Shown here: piece by piece, positions 6,952-16,995 of the stretch
Layout of the letters: every line of letters starts with the position of its first letter
Numbering within the stretch: position 1 is the first letter of the stretch
Origin: Aquirufa beregesia
GTDB lineage: Bacteria; Bacteroidota; Bacteroidia; Cytophagales; Spirosomataceae
NCBI RefSeq assembly: GCF_011090385.1
Contig: NZ_SEWW01000005.1
Location: 150,275 to 214,274 of the forward strand
Length of the DNA stretch: 64,000 nucleotides
Reading direction: 5' to 3'
The notes under the pieces: model-generated
What the model was told of the DNA's origin: nothing
The model's database searches: none
What the model saw: the letters and a program-made list of their open reading frames with translations, nothing else
Translations under genes and position numbers: made by a program

Positions 6952-7698
6952 ATGTGGAATAGAGTAGAACATTATGTGGATGAGATAAGAGCAAACCGAT
7001 GGTATGCATATTTTGCTGTTTTTTGTCGGATTAGCTTGGCTATTGCATTCGGGATTTCGGGTTGGGTAAAAATCAGTGGGGAGCGTTTTGCCGCAGGTTT
7101 ACCCTCCAACCATCCCTTAGGACATTATTTCGATGCCTTACTCGATACAGGCTTTTACTATACTTTCATAGGGATGGGTCAGGTGATGGTGGCTATCTTA
7201 TTGCTCATTCCTAGGTCGGCCTTATTGGGAGCTATTGCGGGTTTTCCCATTATGCTCAATATCTTCGTACTGACTTATTCTGTTCGTTTTGAAGGGACGA
7301 GGACTGTGACATTCATGTTATTGGCCAATTTGTTTCTGCTTGTTTGGGATTTTCAACGGATTAAACACATTCTTCCTTTTCAACAAACCCAAAGGGAGCT
7401 ACAAGCTAATTCGGATAAACCCCGTGCCCATCCATTTCCTTACGTCTTTTTTACTTTAGTGGTATTGACCTTGGCAACGGTCATTGGGGTCAATCAAATC
7501 ATGTATGACATTAGGCCAGGTAATTCCGCAGAGGAGTGTATGAATGGCTGTCGAGATGGTCCTACTCCCCAAGCATCCAAGCAATTTTGTGATTGCATCT
7601 ACACCAAAGGCAAGGTATTGGGGAAATGTTTGGAGGAATTTGAGAAGGCAAAAGCAATCGAATTGGGAGCCAATGGGAGAAATCAGCTTAGGCCTTAA
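6952..7698 (+). CDS. DoxX/MauE-like membrane protein with Cys-rich tail
   Basis: 248 residues with about five membrane segments (roughly residues 20-40, 66-88, 92-112, 117-133 and 163-183). The pattern RISLAIAFGISGWVKISGERF and YFDALLDTGFYYTFIGMGQVMVAILLL is that of DoxX-type proteins. Function in the family is varied (redox or respiratory accessory roles), so none is assigned. Odd feature: after the last helix comes a soluble tail with six cysteines (ECMNGC, FCDCIYTKGKVLGKC) that may form disulfides outside the membrane. Confidence 0.55.
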   Translation: MWNRVEHYVDEIRANRWYAYFAVFCRISLAIAFGISGWVKISGERFAAGLPSNHPLGHYFDALLDTGFYYTFIGMGQVMVAILLLIPRSALLGAIAGFPIMLNIFVLTYSVRFEGTRTVTFMLLANLFLLVWDFQRIKHILPFQQTQRELQANSDKPRAHPFPYVFFTLVVLTLATVIGVNQIMYDIRPGNSAEECMNGCRDGPTPQASKQFCDCIYTKGKVLGKCLEEFEKAKAIELGANGRNQLRP

Positions 7699-7862
7699 AT
7701 TTTTATTTGCTGCTCGTTTTTACAAACTCATTCCCTTTAAATTCAGCCTTGTTTAATTTTAAATAAGTGATATTATAATTGGTATGACTGCAAACAGGAA
7801 TCAATTTATATAGATTGAACAAATAATTATTATGTTTGGTATGTATTGTTAAAATTGGTATT

Positions 7863-8129
7863 ATGAAGAACAGTAAGGTATTTAGAAAGGATGTCGGCCA
7901 AACTAATCTTTTGATTAAGGTGGGAAAAATTAGTGGAAGAAATGCTGTTCGTCGCTCCAAAGCAATGGATTTGGTTGTTACCTATATTGAAAAGGGTATT
8001 GTCTATGAAGAAAAACCTGATGGTTCCAAAACTCAAATTGATATCGTAGATTCGAAACCTACTGAAATTACTCTTAAAAAGGGAATGATTTTACATGGCA
8101 AGCAAAAAGAGAGTAAGGATATTTGCTAG
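7863..8129 (+). CDS. Small protein upstream of zeta-toxin remnant, possible antitoxin
   Basis: 88 residues from the ATG at 7863 (MKNSKVFRKDVGQTNLLIK). It has a basic first half, then a short strand-rich part ending KPTEITLKKGMILHGKQKES. Not recognised by family. It overlaps the 5' end of the decayed zeta-toxin gene by 35 bp, which is the usual arrangement of an antitoxin with its toxin. The antitoxin role is inference from position only. Confidence 0.45.
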   Translation: MKNSKVFRKDVGQTNLLIKVGKISGRNAVRRSKAMDLVVTYIEKGIVYEEKPDGSKTQIDIVDSKPTEITLKKGMILHGKQKESKDIC

Positions 8130-8378
8130 TCTCAATGGATCGGGGAAAAGTAGATTATTCCTTAAATTAAGATGTGCTGAAGTAAAAGGTTATCGAGCGT
8201 TACACAAGAAGTTTAGAGCTTCTGCACCATGTATTACCCCTTGTTATAGAGCCTATTTGTTTGATAATTCAGGTAAGGAATACGAATTGATTGCCGTTTA
8301 TATCAGAATGATTTGGAGATTAAGACGGATCATTTGCCTCAATGGTTTATTCAATATGTGTTGCCTTATTATGAATAA
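8095..8378 (+). pseudogene. Zeta-toxin-like P-loop gene, internally deleted and frameshifted
   Basis: The 5' end encodes KKRVRIFASLNGSGKSRLF, a zeta-type Walker A (GSGKS). This is soon followed by AYLFDNSGKEYELIA, which in intact zeta-like proteins of this group lies near the C-terminus, so most of the middle is missing. After that a frame change is needed to recover DLEIKTDHLPQWFIQYVLPYY and its stop at 8376-8378. Intact relatives are about 200 residues; about 95 codons remain. It is non-functional debris of a toxin-antitoxin locus. Confidence 0.6.
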
Positions 8379-8408
8379 GTTTTTGATCCCATCTAGAATG
8401 TTCTTTTT

Positions 8409-10514
8409 TTAGGGTCTTACCGATTCAAATCGCCATACTCCACCACCCCCTTTTCCTAATCTGATTTTCAAAATTTCATTTCCATTTCCAATACCTTTTG
8501 TCATGACATAATCAGCAGCATATCGGTTGCTGTTGATACCATCGATAATACCCGTCAATGTGAATTTTTTTAATTTAAATTTTGATAGGTCAATGGATAA
8601 TTCTCTCTCTTTCCAGTTGTTCAATGCCCCAATATACCATATTCCATCTTTTAATCGTGCTGTCACAATATACTCCGACGGTTTGCCATCCAGCACGATT
8701 GTTTCATCCCAAGTGGTAGGGATATTGCCAACAAATTTCATTAATTCAGGCTCTTTAAATCCTTGTGAAGGATTACCTACGAAGTATTGAAGAGGGTTGT
8801 CATAAATCAGGTACATGGCTATTTGGTGTGCACGTGTGCCCTGAGACATGGGTCTGTCGGGGATGTTTTGGAAACCATTTTCGGTTGAATTTTCTAGTAA
8901 TCCAGGTTCATAATCCAAGGGGCCAGAAAACATCCTAGTAAATGGTATGGTAAGGTCATGATTTGGGGTAACCAATGGGCTCCATCCATTCCATTCAGAG
9001 CCCAAGACGCCTTCTCGAGAGATGGCATTGGGATAGGTGATTTCAAATCCTGCTGGTGCTGGGGCGGAATGAATATTCAACATCAGCTTATACTTGGCGC
9101 ATGCCTCTGCTATTTTAACATAATAGTTCATGGCCTTTTGATCGTTTCTATTGATAAAGTCAATGAGTATCATGTTGACTCCTTTGGAGGAATATGTTTT
9201 AAGTGTTTCTTCCAAATTTTCATTGAGTACCATGGCATTAAACCATAAGCCAAGTCCTACGTTGTTTTCTTTGGCATAAGTCGCAATGGAATCAATATTG
9301 ATATTTTTATTTAAATTTTTAAGTGTGCCATTGAGGTACCAGCCTTCATCTATCATGATGTATTCGAGTCCAAATGTCTTTGCAAAATCAATGTAATATT
9401 TGTAGGAGGCAGTATTTTTGCCTGATTGGAAGTCCACATTAAAAAGATTAATATTCGTAAGCCATTCATCCGTTATTTGTCCGGGTTTGATCCATGATAA
9501 ATCTCCTTGTAATGCAGAAGGGCTGGCAAGTTTTTGAATGAGGTCTGAGGCCGGTATGGAAGCGGGATGATCTGTAATCATGAGCACGCGCCAAGGAAAA
9601 GTTCTTTTGCCTTTTGTTAGCGCTATGTAATCTGCAAATTCGCTAACACGAACTTGTTTCATATAATTGAGTGTATCCTTGGGAAATTCTTCTTTAAGTG
9701 GATAGGCTGAAAAGCTTGTTGTGAGCCTATTTTGAGAAAAATTTTGCAAGATCATACCGGGATAATCTTGTACATCCGATTCGCCGATTACGATGTATTT
9801 TCCATCCTGTGTTTGGATAAGTGCAGGGACAAATAGAAAAGTATTTTTATCGATTTCTGAGATCTTTTTGTGTTGATATGGAGTTTCAAAAGCACTTTCA
9901 GAGGGTGTTTTTTTGCCTTTTAAATAGTTTTTTACCTGTAGAATTTTTCTTTTGATAAAATTGATAAATCCTGGTCCTGCCGTTGCATCTTGTTCGTATG
10001 GGGCATAAAATAGGTTTGTATCACGAACGGGGTTCACTTCAAATGTCTCATTCAGCACCTTTAAGTCATGATTCGATTTACCTATCCAGCGAAAGGCCAA
10101 TCCTTCATCATACATCCGAATTTCCAATGCAAGAGCTTGTTCAAAATTGATTAGAATGCCATTGTATTGGTCTCTAAAGACTTTACGTTTGGCTGCAATG
10201 ATGGGTGAAAAGAGCGTATCTACATGAAATGCTTGAATATCCTTGATGATCAATTGGTCATAAGCTTCCCCTTCAAGATCCAATGAGATGGATGATTTCT
10301 CCACTAGCATAGTATCATGAAAACTGATGGCGTATTGAAGGGAATGGTCCTTTTTTTCTGAAAAGAGTTGAAATTTTATTTTTTTATCGGGGGATAAAAA
10401 TTCTGTTATTTTATTGTCAATGGGCTGTTGACATGCGTAAATTAAAATGAGGACAATAAAAAATGGAAATAGAAAGAAAAGGGGATTATTTGCTTTTAGT
10501 TGATTGGGGATCAT
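8409..10514 (-). CDS. GH97 family glycosidase lipoprotein
   Basis: 701 residues. It starts with a lipoprotein signal ending LILIYAC (Cys28). A GH97 N-terminal beta-sandwich (about 35-330) follows, then a catalytic barrel with EYIMIDEGWY (384-393), GLGLWFNAM, MILIDFINRNDQ (Asp452), MLNIHSAPAPAGFEITYPNAISREGVLGSEW (Glu501) and a C-terminal beta domain. GH97 includes inverting alpha-glucosidases of the SusB type and retaining alpha-galactosidases. The Asp at 452 in the place of a nucleophile, about 50 residues before Glu501, favours the retaining, galactosidase-like group, but I cannot settle substrate. It is a single gene with no SusC/D neighbours. Confidence 0.85.
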   Translation of the reverse strand: MIPNQLKANNPLFFLFPFFIVLILIYACQQPIDNKITEFLSPDKKIKFQLFSEKKDHSLQYAISFHDTMLVEKSSISLDLEGEAYDQLIIKDIQAFHVDTLFSPIIAAKRKVFRDQYNGILINFEQALALEIRMYDEGLAFRWIGKSNHDLKVLNETFEVNPVRDTNLFYAPYEQDATAGPGFINFIKRKILQVKNYLKGKKTPSESAFETPYQHKKISEIDKNTFLFVPALIQTQDGKYIVIGESDVQDYPGMILQNFSQNRLTTSFSAYPLKEEFPKDTLNYMKQVRVSEFADYIALTKGKRTFPWRVLMITDHPASIPASDLIQKLASPSALQGDLSWIKPGQITDEWLTNINLFNVDFQSGKNTASYKYYIDFAKTFGLEYIMIDEGWYLNGTLKNLNKNINIDSIATYAKENNVGLGLWFNAMVLNENLEETLKTYSSKGVNMILIDFINRNDQKAMNYYVKIAEACAKYKLMLNIHSAPAPAGFEITYPNAISREGVLGSEWNGWSPLVTPNHDLTIPFTRMFSGPLDYEPGLLENSTENGFQNIPDRPMSQGTRAHQIAMYLIYDNPLQYFVGNPSQGFKEPELMKFVGNIPTTWDETIVLDGKPSEYIVTARLKDGIWYIGALNNWKERELSIDLSKFKLKKFTLTGIIDGINSNRYAADYVMTKGIGNGNEILKIRLGKGGGGVWRFESVRP

Positions 10515-10883
10515 TATGGGTACAAGGATGAATGCTCTTTGAAATGAATAGTTTATATGGTCAAGTGTTAGGAGCTTAGGAGGTATAAATGTAAGATTTT
10601 TATCTGTTTATGGAGCAAACCCCTAATTCAATTCGTTCTAGACTCTTTTTAAAATTTGGTTCAGTTTATTAGGGGGTTAGTACAGAAAGTCCAATTAGTT
10701 TGACGACGTACAGTTTTGTTTCGACCAAAATTCGAATATCTAATGAGTAAAGACGATTCTCCATATTCGAAAGTACGAGAGGGGGTGTTTCGAGGAAATA
10801 AAAAACTTTCAAATCAGTTTAAAAGACTTATTTTCGGTAATATTGAATCTACTCCGACATTAATAAATTAGTATTAAAACCTC
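10515..10883. other. Intergenic stretch, no gene recognised
   Basis: 369 bp upstream of the cupin lipoprotein. It contains an interrupted inverted repeat (TTCGAATAT near 10732 and ATATTCGAA near 10763) and a 22-bp sequence around AGTACGAGAGGGGGTGTTTCGA (10773-10794) that recurs, inverted and imperfect, at about 11513-11535 on the other side of the cupin gene. No convincing ORF on either strand. Confidence 0.4.
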
Positions 10884-11369
10884 ATGAAAAATAATTCATT
10901 ACTCTTAACGGCTACATTGGTGACATTTTTTCTAACAAGTTGTATAAAATTTACTTCAAATAAGGAAAGAAAACTGGACGCCATTTTCCCCAAAGGATCT
11001 TTAGCTCCTGCAGAAAACTTTACAGGAAATGCTTGGACAAAATCTTTATTACCAATGGATAGTACATATAGTACCATAGTCGGTAATGTATATTTTGAAC
11101 CTGGAGCAAGAAGTAATTGGCATACACATCCCGCTGGTCAAATTTTAATAATTACAGATGGAATAGGGTATCATCAAATAAAAGGCCAACTACGCGCAAC
11201 TATTAAAAAAGGTGATATAATCACATGTCCACCCAATGTACTACATTGGCATGGAGCAAGCCAAAATGTTGGTATGATGCAAATGTATATATTACCAAAA
11301 ACAGAAAAAGGACTAGTAAAATGGTTGCAAAAAGTAACCGATCAGGAATATAGCGGCGAAATCAAATAA
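10884..11369 (+). CDS. Cupin-domain lipoprotein
   Basis: 161 residues. Residues 1-20 form a lipoprotein signal ending FFLTSC. The rest is a single cupin: motif 1 PGARSNWHTHPAGQILIITDGIG (His in HTH, Gln in place of the usual metal Glu) and motif 2 GDIITCPPNVLHWHGA. This pattern is that of small quercetin-dioxygenase-like or hydroxynitrile-lyase-like cupins that bind one metal. Substrate unknown. It sits alone just outside the tRNA-Val island, between imperfect inverted repeats. Confidence 0.7.
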   Translation: MKNNSLLLTATLVTFFLTSCIKFTSNKERKLDAIFPKGSLAPAENFTGNAWTKSLLPMDSTYSTIVGNVYFEPGARSNWHTHPAGQILIITDGIGYHQIKGQLRATIKKGDIITCPPNVLHWHGASQNVGMMQMYILPKTEKGLVKWLQKVTDQEYSGEIK

Positions 11370-11548
11370 TATTAATATACCCAATGACTAAATCTAGCGA
11401 ATAACTAAAAATAAGAAAACAATTAATTGGTTAAATGTAAATCGTCAGCCAAATTGGACAGGTAAAGCCTAATTTTTAGGAAGTGTTTAATTTTAAACAA
11501 ACCAGCATTTCGATCGAAAACCCCTCTCGTGCTACTCACTTTGCTATC

Positions 11549-11608
11549 CTGCCCTAAAACACAAAAACCCCATCTTTCGACGAGGTTTTTGAAGGGTGTG
11601 GTCCCACT
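11549..11608 (-). repeat. 60-bp tRNA-Val 3'-end/terminator repeat, copy 1 (island outer edge)
   Basis: Nearly identical (one base differs, CGACGAGG for CGATGAGG) to 20472-20531 and to the bona fide 3' end of tRNA-Val at 22240-22299. It carries the last 10 bases of the tRNA plus the downstream hairpin AAAAACCCCATC/GATGAGGTTTTT. This is the direct-repeat pattern left by site-specific integration at a tRNA 3' end. Confidence 0.8.
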
Positions 11609-11932
11609 TGTCGTCTCGATTCGTTTACTAACGAATCTTAATCGAATCAAAATTTAACCGGTTTAATCTATTTGATATTTTTGGATTTTCTGAACGGATT
11701 AGTGTTCGTTGAAATCACTCACTTGTGCTATCTTATTTGCAGCTCGAATTCAGTATTGATCTGTTTTATTTAAAATGAATAAATGCTAAATTAAGGATAA
11801 TTAGTAATTCTTAAAGAAATCTTTGAGTTTTACAATGGATAAGTCTTTAAGTATTAATTCTGTAAATAGTTAGTTTAAGAGTTGGTATGATTTTTTTGCC
11901 AAATTACTGACGTTGATAGTAAAATAAATTTT
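11609..11932. other. Leader region of the HATPase operon
   Basis: 324 bp of AT-rich sequence without an ORF. A perfect inverted repeat GATTCGTT-TACT-AACGAATC lies at 11618-11637, ten bases inside the 60-bp repeat; it could be a recombinase or regulator site. No promoter could be fixed with confidence. Confidence 0.4.
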
Positions 11933-14900
11933 ATGAATTGGGAAGAATTGTTGTCAAAAGTCTCTATTGAGTCTATTTTAGAATTGCGAGTTAAATCGAA
12001 AGATAATCAAACCAAAAATGTATTCTTTGATTTTTATGGATTTGAAGCTATTCTTCCATTAGATGAAATTGCCAATGAATATGGCTTGAAACATTCCTTA
12101 TTTCATACTATTAAGGTTGGAGAATTAATAAATTTAGTTTTGATAAACATTGATCGTGCTAATCAACGATTCATTTTTAGTACAAGGGTATTCAGAACTG
12201 CACTTAACGATATTTTATCTTTTACTAAATGTAAATTGATTGTTGAGAAAAATAAAGAGGATCATCTGGGGATTCCCCCAAAATTCATAATTCAACATAG
12301 GAATCAATTAGATCGCTTACGAGGTGATTTATCTTCGAATGAACTTACATTTCTATATGAATTAATACAGAATGCCGTTGATCATTCTAATCGAAATTTC
12401 GACTATAGTGTTAGTATAACTTTTGAAGTATTTAACAATTATTTGTTGGTTAAGCACAATGGGGCTTTGTTTACTGAAAATAACTTCGAATCAATTACTG
12501 GAATTTTATACGGAGAACAACAACAAGAAAGTGATAAAGGAAGGATTGGTTACAAGGGTATTGGTTTTAAATCTGTTTTCAGATTTACCGAGAATGCTTA
12601 TATACGATCTGGAAATTTCAGTTTTAGATTTTCTAAATCTGAATCTGGTAAAGAAAAGCCTTGGGAAGTATTGCCTATTTTTCAAATTGAAAAGGAAATG
12701 GTTGATAAAATTCCACAATTTGATTTTTTCAACTCACCAGTTGCATTTGCTTTTGAATTCAACAATGAAAAGAATAAAAACGATGTTATTAAATATTTAA
12801 ATCTCTTAAGTCAAAATCCATATTTATTAATTTTTCTAGAGAATTTAAGTCAAATAAAAATTAAGGCTCCTAGTGTTAGTTACACAGAAAATGGATTAAA
12901 TGTATTTTTATCTCCTTTAGACATCGTTTTTAGAAAAGATTTGAATGGTATTGGGAAATTTAAATCTATTGAATTATTGGTAAATAATACATTACATAGT
13001 GAATGGTTAACCTACACAAAAAACGATATTGTTATTCAAGATGAAGATGTAATTAATGAATTATTGGATGAAACGGAAACCGCTGTTCCTACAAAAATGA
13101 GAACTTTTCGATCTCCTCAAATTACAATTGCTCTTCCCAAAAGTACCATAAGTGAAGATGTAATTAATTTGTTCGCTTACCTACCGTTATCTAATACTAA
13201 ATTCAAATTACCATTTTTAGTCAATGCTGATTTCATTCCAGATTTAAATAGAACTGACATAATTCATAATTTAAAATATAATAGAGAAGTTCTAAGGTTG
13301 TTAGCTGTTACAATACAAGAATTTGCTCAAGAATTGGCATTTGATAATGATTTAGAAAACCTAAATAGACTTTTGCCAGATTTTAAATTAGAATACACAA
13401 ATGCAGCTAAAATTATTGTCGAAAGTCTATTCAAATTGCTGCCAAATACCTCTTTAGTTATAGGTCAAGATAGTATTAAGTTATCCAATATTATTATTGA
13501 CAGGACAGGAATCCTTTCAAATTTTGGAAAGTCTGATTTTGAATATTTGATTGCTAATGATAATTATCCTGTTAATCATTTGGGTGAATATGTTAGTATA
13601 GAGAAATTAATAGAGGGTTTAAATTCTGATGCAATTTTTAATTTTTCAAAATTAAAAAAACTAGTAGGTCTTAATCATTTTGAAAATTGGTTGAAAAATG
13701 ATGTAAACAACCTAAACTTCATAGAATACCTTAATAGATTCGATCAACTTGATTCCTTTAAGGAGGAAGCAATTTTTTTATCAGAAGATTTTAATCTGTA
13801 CCAAGGGAATGAATTGTATTTTGATTTAGATGTAGATTCAAATTCTTTAAAGTGGTTAGATTTTGATAAAGTATTGAATAGTACTATATCAAATGAGCTG
13901 ACAGATATATTGCTTCCTTTGAAAAAATATGTTCCCATTGATTTTATAAATGAAGTAATTTGTGGTGAAAAAAAGAAATATATCATTCAAGGTTTATTAA
14001 GTGGCATAATTCAGTTTGAAGAATTTTATTCATTTTTATCAAAGTATTCAAATCACCCTTCATTTCCGTCTCAGAATGTCAAGGATTTTCCGCTAAAAAC
14101 AAATCAAGGAGTTTTAAATAATTGGATTAACCCAATTTATTTTAATTCTAATTCATTAAAGATATTACTATCTAGTAAGTCACTTCCTCCAGGTTCGTTC
14201 TTTCTATTAGAAGAAAATTGGAATAATTCTAACTCATATATATTGGGGAAATTATTAGGAACTCAAGAGTTTTCTGAAATTGAGCCTTTCAATTTCACTC
14301 AATCAGTTATTGTTTCTAATTACGAGAGGATAATTGAATTTTATTTAACAGAACCCTTGCCGACCGTTACTACTAGTGCTGCTTTCTGGTATTTTATACT
14401 AGCTTCTTTTGAAAATTTGTCATCAATTCAAATTGATTCTATTAAGTCAGAAATAAAACAAATACCCATATTTTCGAAGGCAAAAAAATATGACTCAATT
14501 AGAAACCTCTATTTATCATCGGAATATACAGATAATGAGTCTTTAGAGAGATTGATATTACAATTTCCAAATTCAAATATTTCATTTGTTAGTGGAGATT
14601 ATCTTAAATTCCCAGCTATTGATAAAATTAAAATTAAGAAGTTGTTCAAACAGCTAGATGTTAAGGATGATTCAGCTGACTTTTTGAAACACACTCTAAT
14701 TCCTAATTTGAACTTGTTAGACGATGATATGTGGTTGCCACTAACTAGATTAATTTATGAGAATAGAGATAATGATGAAATTATTACAGATTTACTTGAT
14801 AATTCTGACTTCAAACTAAAGACAAAGGAGGGAAATTATAAGCAAATTAAAGATTGTTTTATCGGTACCCCTTATATTGTTGATTTGTCAATTCAAAATT

Positions 14901-16993
14901 ATTTAGACATAATAAAGATTGAAAATCAAGTTTCTGAGGATTATACTATTAATTATTTCGACTCTTGGAGGAGGTTGTTTAATGAAAAGCTTAAAATACC
15001 TCAATTGAACATTGAATCAGAAATTATTACATTAAAATTAAAGAGTGTTGTAGAGAATTTAGATTTTTGGAAGGATTCGTCAAATTCAGTTCTTTTGTTT
15101 AAAGAGCTATTTAGGGTTTACAAGACTGGTAACTTGTCTCTACAAGGAAGTAACCTGAACTACATTAGAAATATACCTCTTCTAACCAAGGGTGGGATGT
15201 CCGATTGTGCACTTCCAAATTCACTCCATTTTTCATCTATTTATAAACCTGTCTTCGACTTTGAGTCATTGTTTGGTTTAGAAAGTGGAATTTCATTTTT
15301 ATCAGATGAATATCAAATTGAAGGAGAGGAAGCTCAATTATTGTTTTTTGAGCAAATAGGCGTTTCTCAATCGTTTGAAAATCAAAGGCTTGATTTTTTT
15401 TTAAAGCAAATACCAACTTTAGATGGTCAGTTTAAGCCAGCAAATCAATTATTTAAATTTGAATTTGTTAAAATTGTTGGGCCATCAAATGTTTCAAAAG
15501 TTGATTTTTCGAAAATCATATATGAAGGAAAGACATTAGAAGAATTTCTTGGTTTCAAGACTCAGCTCAACGTATTGTCAATTTTAAATTATATTTCAGA
15601 GAAAAGACCTCCAAGAAAAGAATTCAAAGAGTTGATTAATCAATTTAATCAGGTTTACAATCCAAATAATTATAATGACAAATCACACTTAAATAATTTT
15701 ATTCGATCAGGTAGTTTACTTTCTACTGCTAAAACTTACAATTTAGTGATGGACCTTTATACAATTGATGAATCAATTGATAGCGGAATTAAGGAAAGTG
15801 AATATATTTTAGATACACTTTTTAATACCCAAGACCGTGAGAGTAATGCAAATAAACTGAAGTATATAAATCGTTTCAATATTGAAAGATTGAAACTAGA
15901 GGACTTTAATCCACAATTTGAAGATCAAAAAGATGATTTCGATTTTACTCGCAGAGTAAATGAAAGATTGGTTTTTTTAGCCTTTGAAATCGACAATGAA
16001 AAATATTTAGAAATAGAGGAGGAGTTTAAAGAAAAGTTTCAAGAATGGAAAATAAGGAAATGCAGAAAAATTTCTTTAAAATACCCTGCAACGGATAGTA
16101 AAATTATAAAAGATGACAATCGGAATTTTATTATCCAAGACACTAAAACAATTTTTTATATCGGAGAATGGTCTGAACTTAGAAATTATATTCTTGTTGA
16201 ATGGTTGCAAAAACAGATTTTGGATGTTAAGAAGCAATTACAATTCTTGCAAGATATGTTACTAAACTCTCCAATTGATATAATTGCTGATTTTGAAAGT
16301 AAAGGTAAAATTGTTCCAGTGGAGCTTAAAAAAAGGTTTATTTTTAATAGGCAAATTCTGCAGCCGATTCAGACTAATGAAGAAATCCCAGTTGAGGAAT
16401 TAAACAATCAAGTAGCTGGTGAAATTTCTCAAATCGCTGAAGATTCTTCTAAAAAGGAAATCAAAGAAATTGTTGATATTATTCCAGATATAACTGCTGA
16501 AGATGAAGAGTTTATACTCTCTATAATTAATTTTAATTATAAGAAAGACGGCCAGATTGATGCTAATACCACAGCCAAAATTAAAACTCTAATGGAAATT
16601 AGGGCCAATTATTTATTGGAAGATATATCAGATGAAGGCAGATTTTTAAAAGCAGGCGATGATGAAGTATTGGTAAGATCTGCACAAAATGGGCTATTAT
16701 ATTTTGATTTATATAGTTGGGATCGATTAAGTGAGCCTAATGTACAATTAGCATTATATACAAATGGGGTTGTAAAGTTCTATAATAGTCAAGATGATTT
16801 AATTCTATATACTAAACCTCTCAATAAATTTGGTGTATTAAGGATGCCAGAAGATTACGTTTTAGAGGATTATAATTTGGATAAGAAAACATATGACAAA
16901 GGGAAATGGCATTTTGTATTAATAGTAAATGAAAATACTACTGCTGCAAAGATATATAATGATGTTATGAACCTTGAAGACTATAATTTCTAA
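11933..16993 (+). CDS. Giant S1-like/sacsin-type HATPase protein, candidate defence component
   Basis: 1686 residues. Residues about 10-86 fit an S1-like OB fold (VFFDFYGFEAILPLDEI, VGELINLVLINIDRANQRFIFSTR), which would bind RNA. Residues about 120-320 are a GHKL/HATPase domain of the sacsin type. It has an N box ELIQNAVDHS (143-152), HNGALF (175-180) in place of the usual DxGxG, and RIGYKGIGFKSVF (204-216). The remaining 1300 residues are mainly helical and unrecognised, with no obvious DUF3883 nuclease motif. Similar large HATPases occur in prokaryotic defence loci. The stop is followed after 2 bp by a helicase-PIN gene, so the two products almost certainly act together. Codon use is much more AT-rich than in nearby core genes. 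The S1 call is a pattern match only. Confidence 0.65.
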   Translation: MNWEELLSKVSIESILELRVKSKDNQTKNVFFDFYGFEAILPLDEIANEYGLKHSLFHTIKVGELINLVLINIDRANQRFIFSTRVFRTALNDILSFTKCKLIVEKNKEDHLGIPPKFIIQHRNQLDRLRGDLSSNELTFLYELIQNAVDHSNRNFDYSVSITFEVFNNYLLVKHNGALFTENNFESITGILYGEQQQESDKGRIGYKGIGFKSVFRFTENAYIRSGNFSFRFSKSESGKEKPWEVLPIFQIEKEMVDKIPQFDFFNSPVAFAFEFNNEKNKNDVIKYLNLLSQNPYLLIFLENLSQIKIKAPSVSYTENGLNVFLSPLDIVFRKDLNGIGKFKSIELLVNNTLHSEWLTYTKNDIVIQDEDVINELLDETETAVPTKMRTFRSPQITIALPKSTISEDVINLFAYLPLSNTKFKLPFLVNADFIPDLNRTDIIHNLKYNREVLRLLAVTIQEFAQELAFDNDLENLNRLLPDFKLEYTNAAKIIVESLFKLLPNTSLVIGQDSIKLSNIIIDRTGILSNFGKSDFEYLIANDNYPVNHLGEYVSIEKLIEGLNSDAIFNFSKLKKLVGLNHFENWLKNDVNNLNFIEYLNRFDQLDSFKEEAIFLSEDFNLYQGNELYFDLDVDSNSLKWLDFDKVLNSTISNELTDILLPLKKYVPIDFINEVICGEKKKYIIQGLLSGIIQFEEFYSFLSKYSNHPSFPSQNVKDFPLKTNQGVLNNWINPIYFNSNSLKILLSSKSLPPGSFFLLEENWNNSNSYILGKLLGTQEFSEIEPFNFTQSVIVSNYERIIEFYLTEPLPTVTTSAAFWYFILASFENLSSIQIDSIKSEIKQIPIFSKAKKYDSIRNLYLSSEYTDNESLERLILQFPNSNISFVSGDYLKFPAIDKIKIKKLFKQLDVKDDSADFLKHTLIPNLNLLDDDMWLPLTRLIYENRDNDEIITDLLDNSDFKLKTKEGNYKQIKDCFIGTPYIVDLSIQNYLDIIKIENQVSEDYTINYFDSWRRLFNEKLKIPQLNIESEIITLKLKSVVENLDFWKDSSNSVLLFKELFRVYKTGNLSLQGSNLNYIRNIPLLTKGGMSDCALPNSLHFSSIYKPVFDFESLFGLESGISFLSDEYQIEGEEAQLLFFEQIGVSQSFENQRLDFFLKQIPTLDGQFKPANQLFKFEFVKIVGPSNVSKVDFSKIIYEGKTLEEFLGFKTQLNVLSILNYISEKRPPRKEFKELINQFNQVYNPNNYNDKSHLNNFIRSGSLLSTAKTYNLVMDLYTIDESIDSGIKESEYILDTLFNTQDRESNANKLKYINRFNIERLKLEDFNPQFEDQKDDFDFTRRVNERLVFLAFEIDNEKYLEIEEEFKEKFQEWKIRKCRKISLKYPATDSKIIKDDNRNFIIQDTKTIFYIGEWSELRNYILVEWLQKQILDVKKQLQFLQDMLLNSPIDIIADFESKGKIVPVELKKRFIFNRQILQPIQTNEEIPVEELNNQVAGEISQIAEDSSKKEIKEIVDIIPDITAEDEEFILSIINFNYKKDGQIDANTTAKIKTLMEIRANYLLEDISDEGRFLKAGDDEVLVRSAQNGLLYFDLYSWDRLSEPNVQLALYTNGVVKFYNSQDDLILYTKPLNKFGVLRMPEDYVLEDYNLDKKTYDKGKWHFVLIVNENTTAAKIYNDVMNLEDYNF

Positions 16994-16995
16994 CT

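Noticed and set aside
11423-11650. 75-codon minus-strand frame across the outer 60-bp repeat
   Set aside because: The same frame also appears at the other tRNA-end repeat; it is translation of the tRNA terminator sequence and not a gene.
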